Assembly (NCBI GenBank): GCA_022821545.1
Contig: JAJEDJ010000002.1
Span: forward strand, 1-64,000
Origin: Caldilineaceae bacterium
Lineage (GTDB): Bacteria > Chloroflexota > Anaerolineae > Caldilineales > Caldilineaceae
Length of the DNA: 64,000 nucleotides
Reading direction: 5' to 3'
The position numbers and the translations under genes are program-made. The notes beneath the pieces are model-generated. The model searched no databases. It had not been told where the DNA came from and saw only the letters and a list, made by a program, of their open reading frames with translations. Of the stretch, positions 1 to 8,210 are shown piece after piece. Every line of letters begins with the position of its first letter. Within the stretch, counting starts at the first letter, position 1.

Positions 1-396
1 GTTCGAGACCGTTGGCCTGGCAGGGCTGGCCGTCTTTTCTGATTCCTGTGCAGCGCATTTTGGACATTACTCCTTGGCATGTGTCGGCCAGCGGCTGTGT
101 GTCCGGCCGGCCGGGGAAAAAGGTGGTTGGGGCCGGGCCGCTTCGGAAGTACAGTACGCGGAAAGGCCCGGACCAGTGATATAACGAAACTATCACGAGA
201 CCAGACCTCGTGGTATGCAGGGGGTGCGTTTGGGCGCAGGCCGCTGCATCAGTATCGGAATCAGGCAAAGAGTAACACAGGTTTTCTACGGACGCAAAAC
301 GGCGAGGAAAGAGTGAAGAGGAGAGAGGAGAGAGAGGGCGTTGAATCCTATTTTGGAGGTGGTCCAGGTATTGGGGCCAACCATAGGGAACAGGTT
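1..396. other. No supported gene in the first ~400 bases
   Basis: I see no convincing gene here. An open frame at 79-399 (+) gives an arginine- and glycine-rich product with no recognisable domain, no ribosome binding site and composition typical of a chance frame in GC-rich DNA. A second frame open from base 2 to about 181 could be the tail of an upstream gene but has no recognisable motif. The stretch may be decayed intergenic DNA upstream of the hicA remnant. Confidence 0.5.
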
Positions 397-399
397 TGA

Positions 400-609
400 C
401 AAGAGCCGCTTCTTTGCCTACTGTACCGACACGACTTGTGCATTTCGGAGGACAAGGCATTGGGTAGACGCACGAGAATTCGCCAGCGAATTCTCGAAGG
501 CCGCCCGTCCGAAAGAGTGAATCTGCAACGCGACGGCAACAGTGCCAAGCCATACCAGGTCAGGCAGGTTCGTCAGGTCATAGTGAAGTACACGTTGGAG
601 GAGGAGTGA
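400..609 (+). pseudogene. hicA toxin remnant (C-terminal half)
   Basis: The frame is open from just after a TGA at 397-399 to a TGA at 607-609 and has no ATG. Its last ~45 codons read like the C-terminal half of a HicA mRNA-interferase: VNLQRDGNSAKPYQVRQVR, then VIVKYTLEEE. HicA proteins of this kind end in a similar NLQ..G.AKPYQ.RQ segment. The N-terminal half with the catalytic His of a dsRBD-like HicA (usually a G-S-H-H segment) cannot be found in any frame upstream. The stop overlaps the hicB ATG as TGATG, the coupled arrangement expected for hicAB. I read it as a decayed toxin whose antitoxin survives. A non-ATG start giving a short divergent protein is possible but would lack the active site. 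Confidence 0.55.
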
Positions 610-821
610 TGTACAAGTACAAAGTCATAATTTATTGGAGCAATGCTGACGACACATTCGTGGCCGAGGCGCCAGAGCTTCCCGGATGCATGGCTCATGG
701 TGATACGCAGGAAGTTGCACTGCAAAATATCAACGAGGCGATGGCACTCTGGGTCGACACCGCGCGTGCGTTTGGCGATCCCGTACCGGAACCCAAGGGG
801 GAGGGCCTGATGCTGGCATGA
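609..821 (+). CDS. hicB: HicB-family antitoxin
   Basis: A 70-residue protein with the partial RNase-H-like HicB fold: MYKYKVIIYWSNADDTFVAE leads into the hallmark APELPGCMAHGDT and an alternating helix (EVALQNINEAMALWVDTA). HicB normally binds and neutralises HicA RNase and represses its own operon. There is no C-terminal DNA-binding helix, so this is the short HicB type. I chose ATG 609 because GGAGGAGG lies just upstream; GTG 606 is in frame and equally possible. The gene overlaps the end of the hicA remnant by one base. With the toxin apparently broken, it is probably an orphan antitoxin. Confidence 0.85.
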   Translation: MYKYKVIIYWSNADDTFVAEAPELPGCMAHGDTQEVALQNINEAMALWVDTARAFGDPVPEPKGEGLMLA

Positions 822-891
822 GCCGGTGATTTCGGTCTATACTATTCGCCGGGCCCGGCCCACGATACTGGAGCCTGCAAGGAGAAACAGA

Positions 892-1641
892 ATGAACAAT
901 CTGGAAGCCACGCTGGATCAGTTGGAGGAAGACGGCTTCATCACCGTCGAGAACGCGCTGACGCCGGAAGAGACCGAGCACGTCCGCCAGCGCATCAACC
1001 ATGCGCGCGAGATGGGCTGGGAAGAGGGGCTGAACGACGTCGGCAATATGTGGTTCGATACGCTGCTGGACCGGGAACCGGAGACCTACGCGCCCCTGGT
1101 CGGCCATCCCAGCATCCGCCCGATCCTGGAAGGGATGATGGGGCGGCAGTGCCAGCTGCGCAGTTTCCGCGCGCACATCAACCCGGGACCCTATCTGCAG
1201 GAATGGCATCTCGATTTCTACGGTTACTGGCAGGAAAAGCACGATCTCGGCCACGGCCGCCTTGTCGTGCAGCCGGTGGGCATCAACACTACCTTCTACT
1301 TTCAGGACAACGGCCCGGACCTGGCCCATTTGAAGTTTGTTAAAGATGGTCACAAGATCGAACCGCCCCACCTCGACCCCATGGACCGGCCCAAGTTCGA
1401 GGCCTGGTGCGAAGAGCAGGAGCACGTCATCCTCTATCCGAAGGCGGGCGACTGCGTTATCTTCATCAACCATATCCCCCACCAGGGCGCCAAGCACCAG
1501 GAGCATATCGAACGCAGCAACGTCGTCTGCCACTACCAGCTGACGCCGATGTATGAGGGGATCTGGCACGTGTCACAGCCGCGCGGGTACGACGGGACGT
1601 TTCCGTTTGCGTATGAGCGCAGGCCGTGGACGAAGGGGTAG
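892..1641 (+). CDS. Phytanoyl-CoA dioxygenase (PhyH) family protein
   Basis: A predicted non-haem Fe(II)/2-oxoglutarate dioxygenase of 249 residues. The double-stranded beta-helix core shows the HxD iron pair at H106/D108 (EWHLDFYGYW). The distal His lies in the 194-205 segment (INHIPHQGAKHQEH), followed by an Arg (ERSNVVCHY) of the type that binds 2-oxoglutarate. The N-terminal LEEDGFITVENALTPEE segment is typical of the family. ATG 892 is preferred over the upstream in-frame ATG at 826 because AAGGAG lies 8 bases before it and the family N-terminus begins there. The substrate cannot be told; such enzymes hydroxylate small organic acids, osmolytes or secondary metabolites. The 3' end overlaps the Uma2 gene by 16 bases. 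Confidence 0.85.
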   Translation: MNNLEATLDQLEEDGFITVENALTPEETEHVRQRINHAREMGWEEGLNDVGNMWFDTLLDREPETYAPLVGHPSIRPILEGMMGRQCQLRSFRAHINPGPYLQEWHLDFYGYWQEKHDLGHGRLVVQPVGINTTFYFQDNGPDLAHLKFVKDGHKIEPPHLDPMDRPKFEAWCEEQEHVILYPKAGDCVIFINHIPHQGAKHQEHIERSNVVCHYQLTPMYEGIWHVSQPRGYDGTFPFAYERRPWTKG

Positions 1642-2162
1642 GGGTGGACTACCTTACTATACCCGAAGACAAACGCTGTGAACTCCTGGACGGAGAACTG
1701 GTTGCGACCCCCGCGCCCAACGAAGCGCACCAAAGGACGCAGGCAGAGCTGGGTTATCATTTGATGACCTTTGTTAAGAGCAGAGGCCTGGGGCGCATCT
1801 ATTACTCCTCCACGGATGTCGTTCTTTCGGATATGGACGTAGTGCAGCCTGACCTCTTGTTCATCTCCACCGAGCGAGCGCAGATCATCACCCCGGACAA
1901 CATACAGGGGGCCCCCGACCTCGTGGTTGAGATTCTGTCCCCCTCGACGGCTGAGCGGGACAGAGGATACAAGCGGGCGTTATACGCGCAACACGGCGTC
2001 AAGGAGTACTGGGTCGTAGGTACAGACGCGGGCGTCATCACCGTTCTGTTGCTGGGCGACAACGGCTATGAGGTCGTTGACACGTTCGGCGAAGGCGACA
2101 CGCTGACTTCGCCCACGCTTGCCGGGTTCAGCCTTCAAGTGGACGAGATATTCGGGTCGTAG
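1626..2162 (+). CDS. Uma2-family putative endonuclease (DUF820)
   Basis: A 178-residue protein of the PD-(D/E)xK-like Uma2 family, which is abundant in Chloroflexota and cyanobacteria and of unclear cellular role. Visible signatures are the N-terminal ELLDGELVATPAPN, VVQPDLLFI (residues 72-80), GAPDLVVEILSPST (about 95-108) and the conserved Y..KR..Y...GV.EYWVV stretch (115-131). D76, D98 and E102 are the likely metal-binding acids. The ATG at 1626 overlaps the preceding dioxygenase gene; GTG 1644 is an alternative that removes only a few variable residues. Function as a nuclease is inferred from fold only. Confidence 0.8.
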   Translation: MDEGVGVDYLTIPEDKRCELLDGELVATPAPNEAHQRTQAELGYHLMTFVKSRGLGRIYYSSTDVVLSDMDVVQPDLLFISTERAQIITPDNIQGAPDLVVEILSPSTAERDRGYKRALYAQHGVKEYWVVGTDAGVITVLLLGDNGYEVVDTFGEGDTLTSPTLAGFSLQVDEIFGS

Positions 2163-2194
2163 TCACGACACACCCCATTTCAATCTCACTTCCC

Positions 2195-3247
2195 ATGAAA
2201 ATCACAGACATTCAGGCCGTCTATCCCAACTACCGCCAACCGCTGGGCGGCTGGCGGCCGTACCTGTGGCAGATCGTGGTGCGGGTCGAAACGGACGGCG
2301 GCGTCACAGGCTACGGTTATGGCGGCGGCGGTGTGGCCGCGGTGGAGGTGGTCAACCGCCACCTGCGCGAGCTGCTGCTGGGCGAGAGCTGCGACAGCCC
2401 CGCCGACATCGAACGGCTGTGGGACAGGCTGTACGCGGCCTCGATCCCTTACGGGCGGGGCGGCATCGCGATCATGGCGCTGAGCGGTATCGACATTGCC
2501 CTCTGGGACGTTCTCGGCAGGGCCGAGCGGCAGCCGGTCTACGCGCTGCTGGGCGGCACGTCCTCGCCCCGCGTCCGCGCTTACGCCTCCGGCGATGACC
2601 CGGAATGGTTCGCGGAGAGCGGGTTCACCGCGCACAAGATTCCCTTTGGCCGTCCGGTGGACGCCTCCACCTTTGAACGGGCCGCGGCCGCGGCGGAAGT
2701 GTCCCGCCGCCACCTGGGCGAGGCCGCGCTGCTTATGTTCGACTGTTACATGGCCTGGGATGCCGCGGCGACGCGGGAGATGGCGCGCACGCTGGCGCCT
2801 TACGACGTCTACTGGTTCGAGGACGTGCTGACGCCGGACGACCTGGACGGGCTGGCGGCATTACGGCCACAGATCAAGCCGGTCCAGCTGGCCGGGGGCG
2901 AGCACGATTTCACCCACCACCGCTTCGCCGACATCGCCCGGGCCGGCGCGCTGGATATCTGGCAGCCGGACGTGACCTGGTGCGGCGGCATCACGGCGGC
3001 GCGGCGCATCGTCGAGCAGGCGCAGGAGGCCGGCGCCAGCGTGATCCTGCATCGCGGCGGAGAGCCGTGGGGGCTGCACGTTATCGCGGGGACGGAGTGC
3101 GAGGCGCTGGGCGAGCTGGTGCTGGGGAACCGGAACAGGACGCAGGAGCAGCTGTGGCTGGATGCGCCGGAGGCTGTGGACGGGTACCTGACTCTAAGCG
3201 ACGCGCCGGGCTTCGGCGTGCGGCTGAACGCGACGCTTGTGGACTAA
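2195..3247 (+). CDS. Enolase-superfamily dehydratase, L-rhamnonate dehydratase-like
   Basis: A 350-residue mandelate-racemase/muconate-lactonising-enzyme family protein. The TIM-barrel residues can be placed. K148 (TAHKIPFG) stands alone instead of a K-x-K pair. D183 (LMFDCYMAW), E209 (WFEDVLTPDD) and E236 (AGGEHDF) should bind Mg2+. D259 (WQPDVTWCGG) and H286 (ILHRGGEP) form the usual Asp-His dyad. The DCYMAW and QPDVTWCGG signatures match the rhamnonate-dehydratase subgroup, which makes 2-keto-3-deoxy acids from aldonates. The substrate is inferred; a neighbouring uronate epimerase supports a role in acid-sugar catabolism. There is no strong ribosome site before ATG 2195, and the gene converges on the LarA-like gene with 9 bases between. 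Confidence 0.8.
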   Translation: MKITDIQAVYPNYRQPLGGWRPYLWQIVVRVETDGGVTGYGYGGGGVAAVEVVNRHLRELLLGESCDSPADIERLWDRLYAASIPYGRGGIAIMALSGIDIALWDVLGRAERQPVYALLGGTSSPRVRAYASGDDPEWFAESGFTAHKIPFGRPVDASTFERAAAAAEVSRRHLGEAALLMFDCYMAWDAAATREMARTLAPYDVYWFEDVLTPDDLDGLAALRPQIKPVQLAGGEHDFTHHRFADIARAGALDIWQPDVTWCGGITAARRIVEQAQEAGASVILHRGGEPWGLHVIAGTECEALGELVLGNRNRTQEQLWLDAPEAVDGYLTLSDAPGFGVRLNATLVD

Positions 3248-3256
3248 GGGCCGCAG

Positions 3257-4528
3257 CTAGACGAGGTAGGGGATCGTCATTGGCCCTTCCGGCAGGACTG
3301 CGATTGGCGCGTCGGGGCCCAGATTGGCGACGGCTGTGTGGATGTGGTCGTTCAGGTCGGCGACGGGGGTGAGGCCGGCGCGGGCCACGGCGTCCGGCTC
3401 CAACTCGCTGTATATCGCCACCTGCGCGCGCAGCGCCACCTCGGCGAACTTCTGCACCTGCCACTGATCGAGCATGTGAAAACCGGGACGGAAGATCGTC
3501 TCCAGCATCGCCTGCGGCGAACTGTGCTCGTAGAGCAGCTTGGTGAAGTTGCCGTGCGCGGGGAAGCCGTCGTTGCAGCGGGCGGCTACGATCATGTCGC
3601 CGCCGTCCTCGATGATCTCGGCGGCGGCGCACATCCCCTTCACCGACTGGTAGAGGTTCTGGTCGAGGGGGAAGCCGCTGTTGGTGGTGATCACCAGGGG
3701 GAAGCTGCGGTCGACGGCGGCCATCGCTGTCTCCTTCACATAGCGGCACCCTTCTTCGTGCGCGTCAATCACGTCGCCACAGAAGAAGCGGGTGATCTGC
3801 CGCTTGTGATTGAGGGTGACATTCACCAGAAAGTCGACCGGCAGGACAGACGCGTTGGCGCGGATCTGCTCCTGGGTCGGGTTGCCCTGGAGCACGCCCC
3901 ACTTGCTCTGCGGATGGCCGATCATCTCGGCGCGGTGGTAGTGCATGATCGAGGCCAGGTCGGCCACGCCGGGGAAGACGGCCTTGTAACCGCCTGAAAA
4001 GCCGGCCATGAAGTGCGGTTCGATGAAACCGACGAGGATGCGCCGGTCGGCGTCCGCGTATTCGCGGTTCATCATCAGCGGGCCGCGCCCGTCCTGCCCA
4101 GGGCGCACGACAGCCATCGTCTCTTCCGCGTAGGCGTTGTGGTTGATCACGCGCAGCCGCCGGCAGATCTCCGCACCCACGATCTGCTCAAGCTCCTCGG
4201 GCGTGTTGGGCCGGTGCGTTCCCGTGCCGACGACGATGGTGACATTCTCCTCCGATACGTGCGCCAATTCCGCCAGGATCCAAGGCAGCAGCCGGGCCGA
4301 GGGCAGGGGACGGGTGCCGTCGGCGATGACGATCGCGACGCTCTCCCGGGCGCCGACCGCCTCTGCCAGGGGACGCGCGCGGATGGGCCGTCGCACCGCG
4401 TCCCGGAACGCTGCCTGCTCGTCCGGAAGTCCTTCGACAAAGCGGGGGCGGATGATCGTCGCGTTTTCGGTGGGCAGCTGGGCGGTCAGCCCGTCCTGGC
4501 CGTATTGGAGATGGATTTGCATGGTCAC
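3257..4528 (-). CDS. LarA-like nickel-pincer racemase/epimerase
   Basis: A 423-residue member of the lactate racemase (LarA, DUF2088) family. The pincer-cofactor and catalytic positions are all visible: R73 (DGTRPLP), H105 (GTGTHRPNTPEE), H172 and K182 (EPHFMAGFSGGYK) and H198 (MHYHRAEM). These sit two to three residues from R75, H108, H174, K184 and H200 of the Lactobacillus enzyme. The SGFPLDQNLYQSVKG segment is also family-typical. Homologues racemise or epimerise various 2-hydroxy acids, so the substrate is open; the sugar-acid neighbourhood suggests an aldonate or hydroxy-acid substrate. The cofactor needs LarB, LarC and LarE, none of which is encoded in the window. A good minus-strand promoter lies about 50 bases upstream. 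Confidence 0.85.
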   Translation of the reverse strand: MTMQIHLQYGQDGLTAQLPTENATIIRPRFVEGLPDEQAAFRDAVRRPIRARPLAEAVGARESVAIVIADGTRPLPSARLLPWILAELAHVSEENVTIVVGTGTHRPNTPEELEQIVGAEICRRLRVINHNAYAEETMAVVRPGQDGRGPLMMNREYADADRRILVGFIEPHFMAGFSGGYKAVFPGVADLASIMHYHRAEMIGHPQSKWGVLQGNPTQEQIRANASVLPVDFLVNVTLNHKRQITRFFCGDVIDAHEEGCRYVKETAMAAVDRSFPLVITTNSGFPLDQNLYQSVKGMCAAAEIIEDGGDMIVAARCNDGFPAHGNFTKLLYEHSSPQAMLETIFRPGFHMLDQWQVQKFAEVALRAQVAIYSELEPDAVARAGLTPVADLNDHIHTAVANLGPDAPIAVLPEGPMTIPYLV

Positions 4529-4577
4529 CGCCGGTGTTCGTCTCCCGTGTGAGTAGCGTAGAATTTGCTTCTCGTGT

Positions 4578-4606
4578 ATTCTAGCCTTCTAACGACAGAG
4601 CGGCAA
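4578..4606 (-). promoter_or_regulatory. Promoter of the LarA-like gene
   Basis: On the minus strand, TTGCCG (4606-4601) is followed after 17 bases by TAGAAT (4583-4578). Its -10 box matches the sigma-70 consensus at five of six positions. Transcription would start near 4571, about 43 bases before the larA-like start codon. Confidence 0.5.
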
Positions 4607-4683
4607 GAGATGACGGAACCGCTGATTCGCGGCGTCGGTTTGTGGATAGTACGCTGACCACCGCAGTGCATAGGTAAGGGCAT

Positions 4684-4941
4684 ATGCGCACGTACAAGGC
4701 AGTCCTTCGCGACAATCAGATTGAGTGGCTCGAAAACCCTCCTGAAAGAGCAAGCACCGCGCAGGTCTATGTTACTTTCCTGGAGGAATCAGATTCCGTG
4801 TCTCCGTCCAATCGAGGACGACTGATGGCAGAGATCTTGGCAGAGCTTGCACAGAGAGGAACTTTTGCCGAGATTCCCGATCCTGTAGCCTGGCAACGGG
4901 AACTACGCTCTGAGCGCGTCTTGCCTGACCGGGAGGCATAA
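4684..4941 (+). CDS. Antitoxin-like small protein, no partner toxin
   Basis: An 85-residue protein with an N-terminal strand-rich part (MRTYKAVLRDNQIEWLEN, then AQVYVTFLEE) and a helical part ending in a characteristic IPDPVAWQRELRSERVLPDR tail. From memory, small proteins with this layout and tail occur in cyanobacteria and Chloroflexota next to PIN-domain toxin genes and are treated as antitoxins. Here the next gene, overlapping by one base (TAATG), is the uronate epimerase uxaE. No toxin reading frame is present on either side. The TA role is an inference from family resemblance. Confidence 0.5.
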   Translation: MRTYKAVLRDNQIEWLENPPERASTAQVYVTFLEESDSVSPSNRGRLMAEILAELAQRGTFAEIPDPVAWQRELRSERVLPDREA

Positions 4942-6377
4942 TGCCACAAGTGAAACAGTACCCGCAGTCGGTTGTCGAACAGGATGGAACGAGGTACGCG
5001 CTGGCGCGCGAGGGTAGGGAGAAGAAGCTGTGCGTGCAGGGCGATACCGATGGCTTCAGGGGCGAAACGGCGAACGGGATGCTGGTCTGCCCGCTGACGG
5101 CGGAGAACGCGGCTGCGCTGCGAGGACGACTGTCCTGGTTGAATCCGGCGCCGCTGGGCGTGGAGACCTCGTTCGGTTTCGGTGACCGGTTGGGCGCGGC
5201 CACGCCCGGACACGTCCGCTCGGTCGAGGGCACCGGCATCGCGCCGATCTTCGCGCAGCAGTCGGTGCGCGAGAACGACCGCATCGGGCGCACGCCGCAG
5301 GAGGTGGTGGACGACGCCATGTGGGGCGTGGTACAGATGGGCTGGCGCGCCCCGTGGGGCGCGGACGCCGACCATGTGAAACTGGTGAGCGACCTGCCGG
5401 CGTTCGTCGCGGCCGGCTACACCTTTTACACGATCGATCCCAGCGACCACGTCGACAATGAGGCCGAAACCGACTCGCCGCCGGCGCTGCGCGCCAAGGT
5501 CGAGGCGCTGCCCTGGGCGCAGCTGGATACCGACCTGGAGGCGCTGCGGGCCGATTACCTGGCCGCCCCGATCGAACTGGCGAGACTGACGCTCACCTTC
5601 AGCGAGGAGAGCCTGCTGCGGGCGCTGGCAAAGTACGGACGCGCCATCGTTCACACGCTGGATATCGCGGCCGCGCTCGATCAGCAGATGCACGGCACGC
5701 GCTACGACCTGGAGATGTCGGTGGACGAGACGGAGACGCCGACTTCGATCTACGAACACTACTTTATGGCGCACGAACTGTTGCGGCGGGATCTGCCGGT
5801 CGTCAGCCTCGCGCCCCGTTTTGTGGGCAAGTTTCAGAAGGGTGTCGATTATATCGGCGACACCGGCCCGTTCGAAGCGGAGCTGATCAAGCACGCGGCC
5901 ATTCTGAAGCATTTCGACGCCTACAAGCTGAGCGTCCACACGGGCTCCGACAAGTTCAGCATCTACCCGCTGGTCGCCAAATACGCCGAGGCGCGGGTGC
6001 ATGTCAAGACGGCCGGCACGAGCTATCTGGAGGCGCTGCGCGTCATCGCCGCCCTCGATACAGCTCTCTTCCGCGAGATTCTCGATTACTCGCGCGCCCG
6101 CTTCGAGACGGACCGCAAAACTTATTTTCTCGACTGCCAGCCGGACAAGGTGCCCGCCAACGCCGACCTGTCCGACGCAGAGCTGCCGGGACTGCTGGAG
6201 CAGTTCGACGCCCGCCAGCTGCTGCACGTGACGTTCGGCTCCAATCTGGACCGTTTCGGCCCGCAGATTCACGGCCTGATCGCCGACCATGAAAGAGCCT
6301 ACGAAAAGGCGCTGAACACACACTTCACCCGCCATCTGACGCCCTTTGCCAACGGCGAAACGGCTGGCAGCCGGTGA
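4941..6377 (+). CDS. uxaE: Tagaturonate epimerase family protein (UxaE)
   Basis: A 478-residue protein that matches UxaE, the enzyme converting D-tagaturonate to D-fructuronate in galacturonate catabolism of Thermotoga-type bacteria. Family segments recognised are SFGFGDRLGAATPGHVRSVE (about residues 77-96), the DETETPTSIYEHYFMAHELL region, KLSVHTGSDKFSIYPLVAKY and HVKTAGTSYLEALR. The two His/Glu-rich segments are presumed metal and substrate ligands. ATG 4941 has GGGAGG at 4931-4936. It overlaps the antitoxin-like gene by one base and is followed after 24 bases by an aminotransferase. Tagaturonate itself is inferred; related ketouronates are possible. Confidence 0.85.
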   Translation: MPQVKQYPQSVVEQDGTRYALAREGREKKLCVQGDTDGFRGETANGMLVCPLTAENAAALRGRLSWLNPAPLGVETSFGFGDRLGAATPGHVRSVEGTGIAPIFAQQSVRENDRIGRTPQEVVDDAMWGVVQMGWRAPWGADADHVKLVSDLPAFVAAGYTFYTIDPSDHVDNEAETDSPPALRAKVEALPWAQLDTDLEALRADYLAAPIELARLTLTFSEESLLRALAKYGRAIVHTLDIAAALDQQMHGTRYDLEMSVDETETPTSIYEHYFMAHELLRRDLPVVSLAPRFVGKFQKGVDYIGDTGPFEAELIKHAAILKHFDAYKLSVHTGSDKFSIYPLVAKYAEARVHVKTAGTSYLEALRVIAALDTALFREILDYSRARFETDRKTYFLDCQPDKVPANADLSDAELPGLLEQFDARQLLHVTFGSNLDRFGPQIHGLIADHERAYEKALNTHFTRHLTPFANGETAGSR

Positions 6378-6401
6378 ACAGCGCCGCCCAAGGAGAAACC
6401 A

Positions 6402-7748
6402 ATGGCAGCCATCCAGGAAAAGCCATCTCTGCTCGAGCAGGATAGACGACAGCTCCACCCGCTGCACCACCCTTCCCAGACCGAGAATCCGATCATTGTC
6501 GAGCGTGCCGAGGGCGTCTGGCTGTACACTACCGACGGCCGCAAGATTCTCGATGCGATGGCCGGTCTCTGGAATGTGAATGTCGGCTATGGCCGTACGG
6601 AGCTGGCGGAGGCAGCGTACGCGCAGATGCAGGATCTGGCCTATACGTCCAACTTCGCCGGGATGACCAACCTGCCCGCCAGCGAACTGGCCTACAAGCT
6701 GTCCGGCTACGCGTACCCCAGCCTGAAGACGACCTTTTTCACGTGCGGCGGCTCTGAAAGCAACGACACTGCGTTCAAGACCGCGCGCTATTTCTGGAAG
6801 CGGGAGGGGCAGCCGGACAAGGTCAAGATCATCTCCCGCCGCGAGTCCTATCACGGCATCACGCTGGCCACGACCAGCGCCACGAGCGTGCCCCGCTACC
6901 ACAAGATGTTCGGGCCGCTGGTGCCCAATTTCGTCTACTGCCACGCGCCCCACCCCTACCGCTACGAAGGCGACATGCGGGAGGGCGAGACGGTCGGCGA
7001 GGCCGCGGCGCGCGATCTGGAGGAGACGATCGTGCGCGAAGGGCCGGAGACGGTGGCCGCTGTGATCGCCGAGCCTGTGCAGGGCGTCGGCGGCGTTTTC
7101 GTGCCGCCGGAGGACTACTTCCCGCGCGTGCGCGCCGTCTGCGATAAGCACGACGTCCTGCTGATCGCGGACGAGGTGATCTGCGGGTTCGGGCGCACCG
7201 GCGAGATGTTCGCGCTCAACCGGTACGGCATTGAACCGGACATTCTTGCCTTCGCCAAAGGCATCACGAGCGGCTATTTGCCGCTGGGCGGCATTCAGAT
7301 CAACGACCGCATTCTCGACGCGATGAACAGCGCGCCGCAGGATGAGGCCTGGCTGCACGGCTTCACCTATTCCGGGCATGCCGCCTCCTGCGCGGTGGGC
7401 CTGCGCAACGTCGCCATTCTCGAGGATGAGAAGCTGGCGGAACGTTCGGCGGAGATGGGGGAGCGGCTGCGGAGCGGGCTGGCCAGTTTGAGCGAGTTCG
7501 GCAACGTGGGCGACGTGCGCGGCCAGGGGCTCCTGTGCGCCGTGGAATTCGTCAAGGACCAGGAGACGAGAGAGCCGGACAGTGAACTGGCGACGAGCTT
7601 GCAGAATGCGACGGCGGCGCGCGGGGTGCGGACGCGCGCGCTGAACGGCAGCCTGGCCTTCTCGCCGCCGCTGGTCATCAGTGAAGAGGAGGTCGATCAG
7701 ATCGTGGACGCCATCGGGGCCGCGTTGGACTCGATGTCCGAGGCGTGA
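6402..7748 (+). CDS. Class III PLP-dependent aminotransferase
   Basis: A 448-residue fold-type I aminotransferase of the omega-amino acid:pyruvate / putrescine type. The pyridoxal phosphate lysine is K286 (FAKGITSGYLPLGG) and the ring-contacting Asp is D257 (IADEVICGFGRTG). Other family marks are FTCGGSESNDTAFKTAR, SYHGITLATTSAT and AAVIAEPVQGVGGV. ATG 6402 has AAGGAG before it. The gene is close behind uxaE and probably co-transcribed. Family members act on beta-alanine, GABA, diamines, taurine or amino sugars; the exact amine donor cannot be read from the sequence. Confidence 0.88.
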   Translation: MAAIQEKPSLLEQDRRQLHPLHHPSQTENPIIVERAEGVWLYTTDGRKILDAMAGLWNVNVGYGRTELAEAAYAQMQDLAYTSNFAGMTNLPASELAYKLSGYAYPSLKTTFFTCGGSESNDTAFKTARYFWKREGQPDKVKIISRRESYHGITLATTSATSVPRYHKMFGPLVPNFVYCHAPHPYRYEGDMREGETVGEAAARDLEETIVREGPETVAAVIAEPVQGVGGVFVPPEDYFPRVRAVCDKHDVLLIADEVICGFGRTGEMFALNRYGIEPDILAFAKGITSGYLPLGGIQINDRILDAMNSAPQDEAWLHGFTYSGHAASCAVGLRNVAILEDEKLAERSAEMGERLRSGLASLSEFGNVGDVRGQGLLCAVEFVKDQETREPDSELATSLQNATAARGVRTRALNGSLAFSPPLVISEEEVDQIVDAIGAALDSMSEA

Positions 7749-7763
7749 TCTGTTTGATAGATC

Positions 7764-8138
7764 ATGATGAGCACTCTCAGTAGTGGGCAAGTCAAAAAGG
7801 TCCCCGAACTGGCGGAGGTGCGGGAGTATGCCAATGTCTTGCATGTCCGCGGCGATGCATATGAGGGGCAGATGTGGGGCTGGTCCGTCCATTATGAGCC
7901 GGAACTGATCGAAGAAAACGCGTTGTTTGAACTGCCGGACAATGGCGATGGCATGAAGCAGGAACAGCGCAGCCACTACAGTCCCGCAAGCTTCACCGTC
8001 GGCGAGAGCGGGATCTGGTTTTTGTCGCTTCTCTGGGAGAACGGCCGGGAGGCAGAACCGGTAGAGTTTCTGGATGTCGCTCCCGTCGAAGCAGCGAGCT
8101 TCGATGCAGCTTCCTCAGCAGCAGTCACTACCTCCTGA
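7764..8138 (+). CDS. Small protein of unknown function
   Basis: A 124-residue acidic protein I do not recognise. It has a compact core (LAEVREYANVLHVRGDAYEG, then WGWSVHYEPELIEENALFEL and SGIWFLSLLWENGREAEPVE) that looks like a small soluble beta-rich domain, and an Ala/Ser-rich tail. No signal peptide or membrane segment is seen. It follows the aminotransferase gene by 15 bases on the same strand. There is only a weak ribosome site. Its GC pattern fits real coding, but it could be a decayed fragment like its downstream neighbour. Confidence 0.45.
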   Translation: MMSTLSSGQVKKVPELAEVREYANVLHVRGDAYEGQMWGWSVHYEPELIEENALFELPDNGDGMKQEQRSHYSPASFTVGESGIWFLSLLWENGREAEPVEFLDVAPVEAASFDAASSAAVTTS

Positions 8139-8210
8139 CCGGCGTGCCGCTCCTTCTTCCCCCAGGGACAGAATGCGTGAAAAAACTGTGGCGTGCGGTG
8201 AGATTGAATC

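Noticed and set aside
79..399. A 106-codon plus-strand frame at the left edge
   Set aside because: No ribosome site, no domain, atypical composition.
4767..7976. A 1069-codon open frame on the minus strand
   Set aside because: It lies opposite uxaE and the aminotransferase, is Arg/His/Leu/Val-rich without domains, and is the usual shadow in GC-rich DNA with strong third-position bias.
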